Assembly (NCBI GenBank): GCA_964567665.1
Contig: CAZMNN010000056.1
Location: 1-13,759, forward strand
Source of the DNA: UBA1731 sp964567665
Lineage (GTDB): Bacteria > Verrucomicrobiota > Kiritimatiellia > RFP12 > UBA1067
Direction of reading: 5' to 3'
DNA: 13,759 bases
The notes below the pieces were generated by a model. That model saw nothing but the letters and a program-made list of their open reading frames with translations, was not told the DNA's origin and did not search any database. The first letter of the stretch is position 1. The number at the start of each line of letters is the position of its first letter. The translations under genes were made by a program, and so were the position numbers. Shown in pieces: positions 13,199 through 13,759 of the stretch.

Positions 13199-13759
13199 TT
13201 AGAGCGCGGTGATTTCGGCGGCAGAAAGACCGGTGTATTTGGCGATGATTTCCACGGCCAATCCATCCGCTTTCATCTGATGCGCTGATCGGCGCAATTT
13301 TTCTCTCGCCGCGTCGCGCTCGGCCTCCGCCGTGTCCGCGCGGGTCACGGCCGCGCTTAGCTTCGCCTTCGCCTCGCCCAGCTGCGCTTTCGCCTCGCCC
13401 AACTGCGCTTTCGCCTCGCCCAACTGCGCTTTCGTCTCGCCCAACTGCGCTTTCGCCTCGGCAAACTGTGCCTTCGCCTCGGCGATGTAGTACTTCTTCG
13501 TGGCCTCGATGCTGACGCGGTCCCAGAACCCCTCGTACGCGGCCCGCTCCGCGTCGTTGAGCCCGGACTCCCGCACGATCTCCAGCGCCTGGCCCGTCTG
13601 CGGGTTGTCGAGGAGGTCCTGCGACACCTCGTCCGAGCCGTCGCGGTCGATCTCCGTCAGGAACCGGAGCCACAGAACCTGCATCTTCTTCTCCGCGAGG
13701 TTCTTCGCCTTGAACTTCGGCAGCTCCACGAACACGAGGTGCAGCCCGTCGAGCACCTT
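13199..13759 (-). CDS. Rpn-family (PD-(D/E)XK) transposase-like nuclease, 5' end cut off
   Basis: About 186 C-terminal residues are visible; the frame is open to the window edge, so the catalytic PD-(D/E)XK core lies outside. LHLVFVELPKFK near the start is typical of the stretch just after the core in the Rpn / PDDEXK_2 putative transposase family. AAYEGFWDR and a closing MKADG...EIIAKYTGLSAAEI segment (the usual C-terminal 'tag' of these proteins) also match. Between them sit six heptads of the EAKAQLG type (42 residues) and a further charged helix, forming a likely coiled coil. Rpn proteins in E. coli are DNA endonucleases that promote RecA-independent recombination; the role here is inferred from family. 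The gene is convergent with the dehydrogenase and probably a recent arrival. Confidence 0.82.
   Translation of the reverse strand, partial: KVLDGLHLVFVELPKFKAKNLAEKKMQVLWLRFLTEIDRDGSDEVSQDLLDNPQTGQALEIVRESGLNDAERAAYEGFWDRVSIEATKKYYIAEAKAQFAEAKAQLGETKAQLGEAKAQLGEAKAQLGEAKAKLSAAVTRADTAEAERDAAREKLRRSAHQMKADGLAVEIIAKYTGLSAAEITAL
13361..13486. repeat. Six tandem 21-bp repeats in the nuclease gene
   Basis: The unit CTGCGCTTTCGCCTCGCCCA plus one base recurs at 13361, 13382, 13403, 13424, 13445 and 13466. The middle units are almost identical; the outer ones have diverged. The 21-bp unit keeps the frame and encodes one heptad, so copy number can change without breaking the protein. Confidence 0.92.

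Noticed and set aside
13361..13486. CRISPR array
   Set aside because: The 21-bp units are directly joined with no unique spacers and lie in frame inside a protein-coding gene.
12267..13673. Minus-strand open frame of 468 codons
   Set aside because: It spans the antisense of the dehydrogenase gene, the intergenic gap and a wrong frame of the Rpn-family gene, giving Arg-rich low-complexity sequence with no family features.

Overview
This GC-rich window looks like the chromosome of an uncultured anaerobe of the Planctomycetes-Verrucomicrobia-Chlamydiae (PVC) superphylum. A Kiritimatiellae or Lentisphaerae-like gut or rumen lineage is the best guess. The main clue is the 51-residue lysine/arginine-rich protein at 827-982, which matches the 'small basic protein' family known from Verrucomicrobia and Chlamydiae. 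The many Fe-S proteins and an Rpn-type (PD-(D/E)XK) transposase-like nuclease gene fit such an anaerobe. The taxonomic call is inference.

Layout. Bases 1-480 hold a minus-strand unit: a well-formed promoter, two short unrecognised ORFs and the start of a gene leaving the left edge. Bases 481-765 are AT-richer and non-coding. Next comes the small basic protein gene, between a clear promoter and a strong intrinsic terminator (1018-1057). A housekeeping cluster follows on the plus strand: pgi, a two-helix membrane protein, murI and ispH, tightly packed or overlapping. A promoter inside the 3' end of ispH probably drives an ETF-ubiquinone oxidoreductase-like flavoprotein with a C-terminal ferredoxin domain.

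From 6417 an apparently leaderless promoter starts a compact operon. It holds an RseP-type site-2 protease, an O-antigen ligase/polymerase-like membrane protein, an aldo/keto reductase with two C-terminal [4Fe-4S] motifs, a NapH-like membrane Fe-S protein and a NapG-like Tat-exported polyferredoxin. Each junction overlaps, mostly as ATGA. After a 97-base gap carrying a hairpin comes a glycerol-1-phosphate dehydrogenase (EgsA/AraM family). The right edge holds the C-terminal part of an Rpn-family nuclease gene on the minus strand, with six 21-bp repeats encoding a heptad coiled coil.

How the genes may work together: pgi, murI and ispH serve central carbon, peptidoglycan and isoprenoid metabolism; RseP and the O-antigen ligase-like protein serve the envelope. 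The aldo/keto reductase, NapH-like and NapG-like genes look like one electron-transfer module linking a cytoplasmic reductase, a membrane Fe-S protein and an exported ferredoxin. Its substrate cannot be read from the sequence, and it is the best candidate here for an uncharacterised system. Three promoters share TTGC at -35, a 17-bp spacer and an extended TGA-TAyAAT -10; a fourth has only the extended -10.
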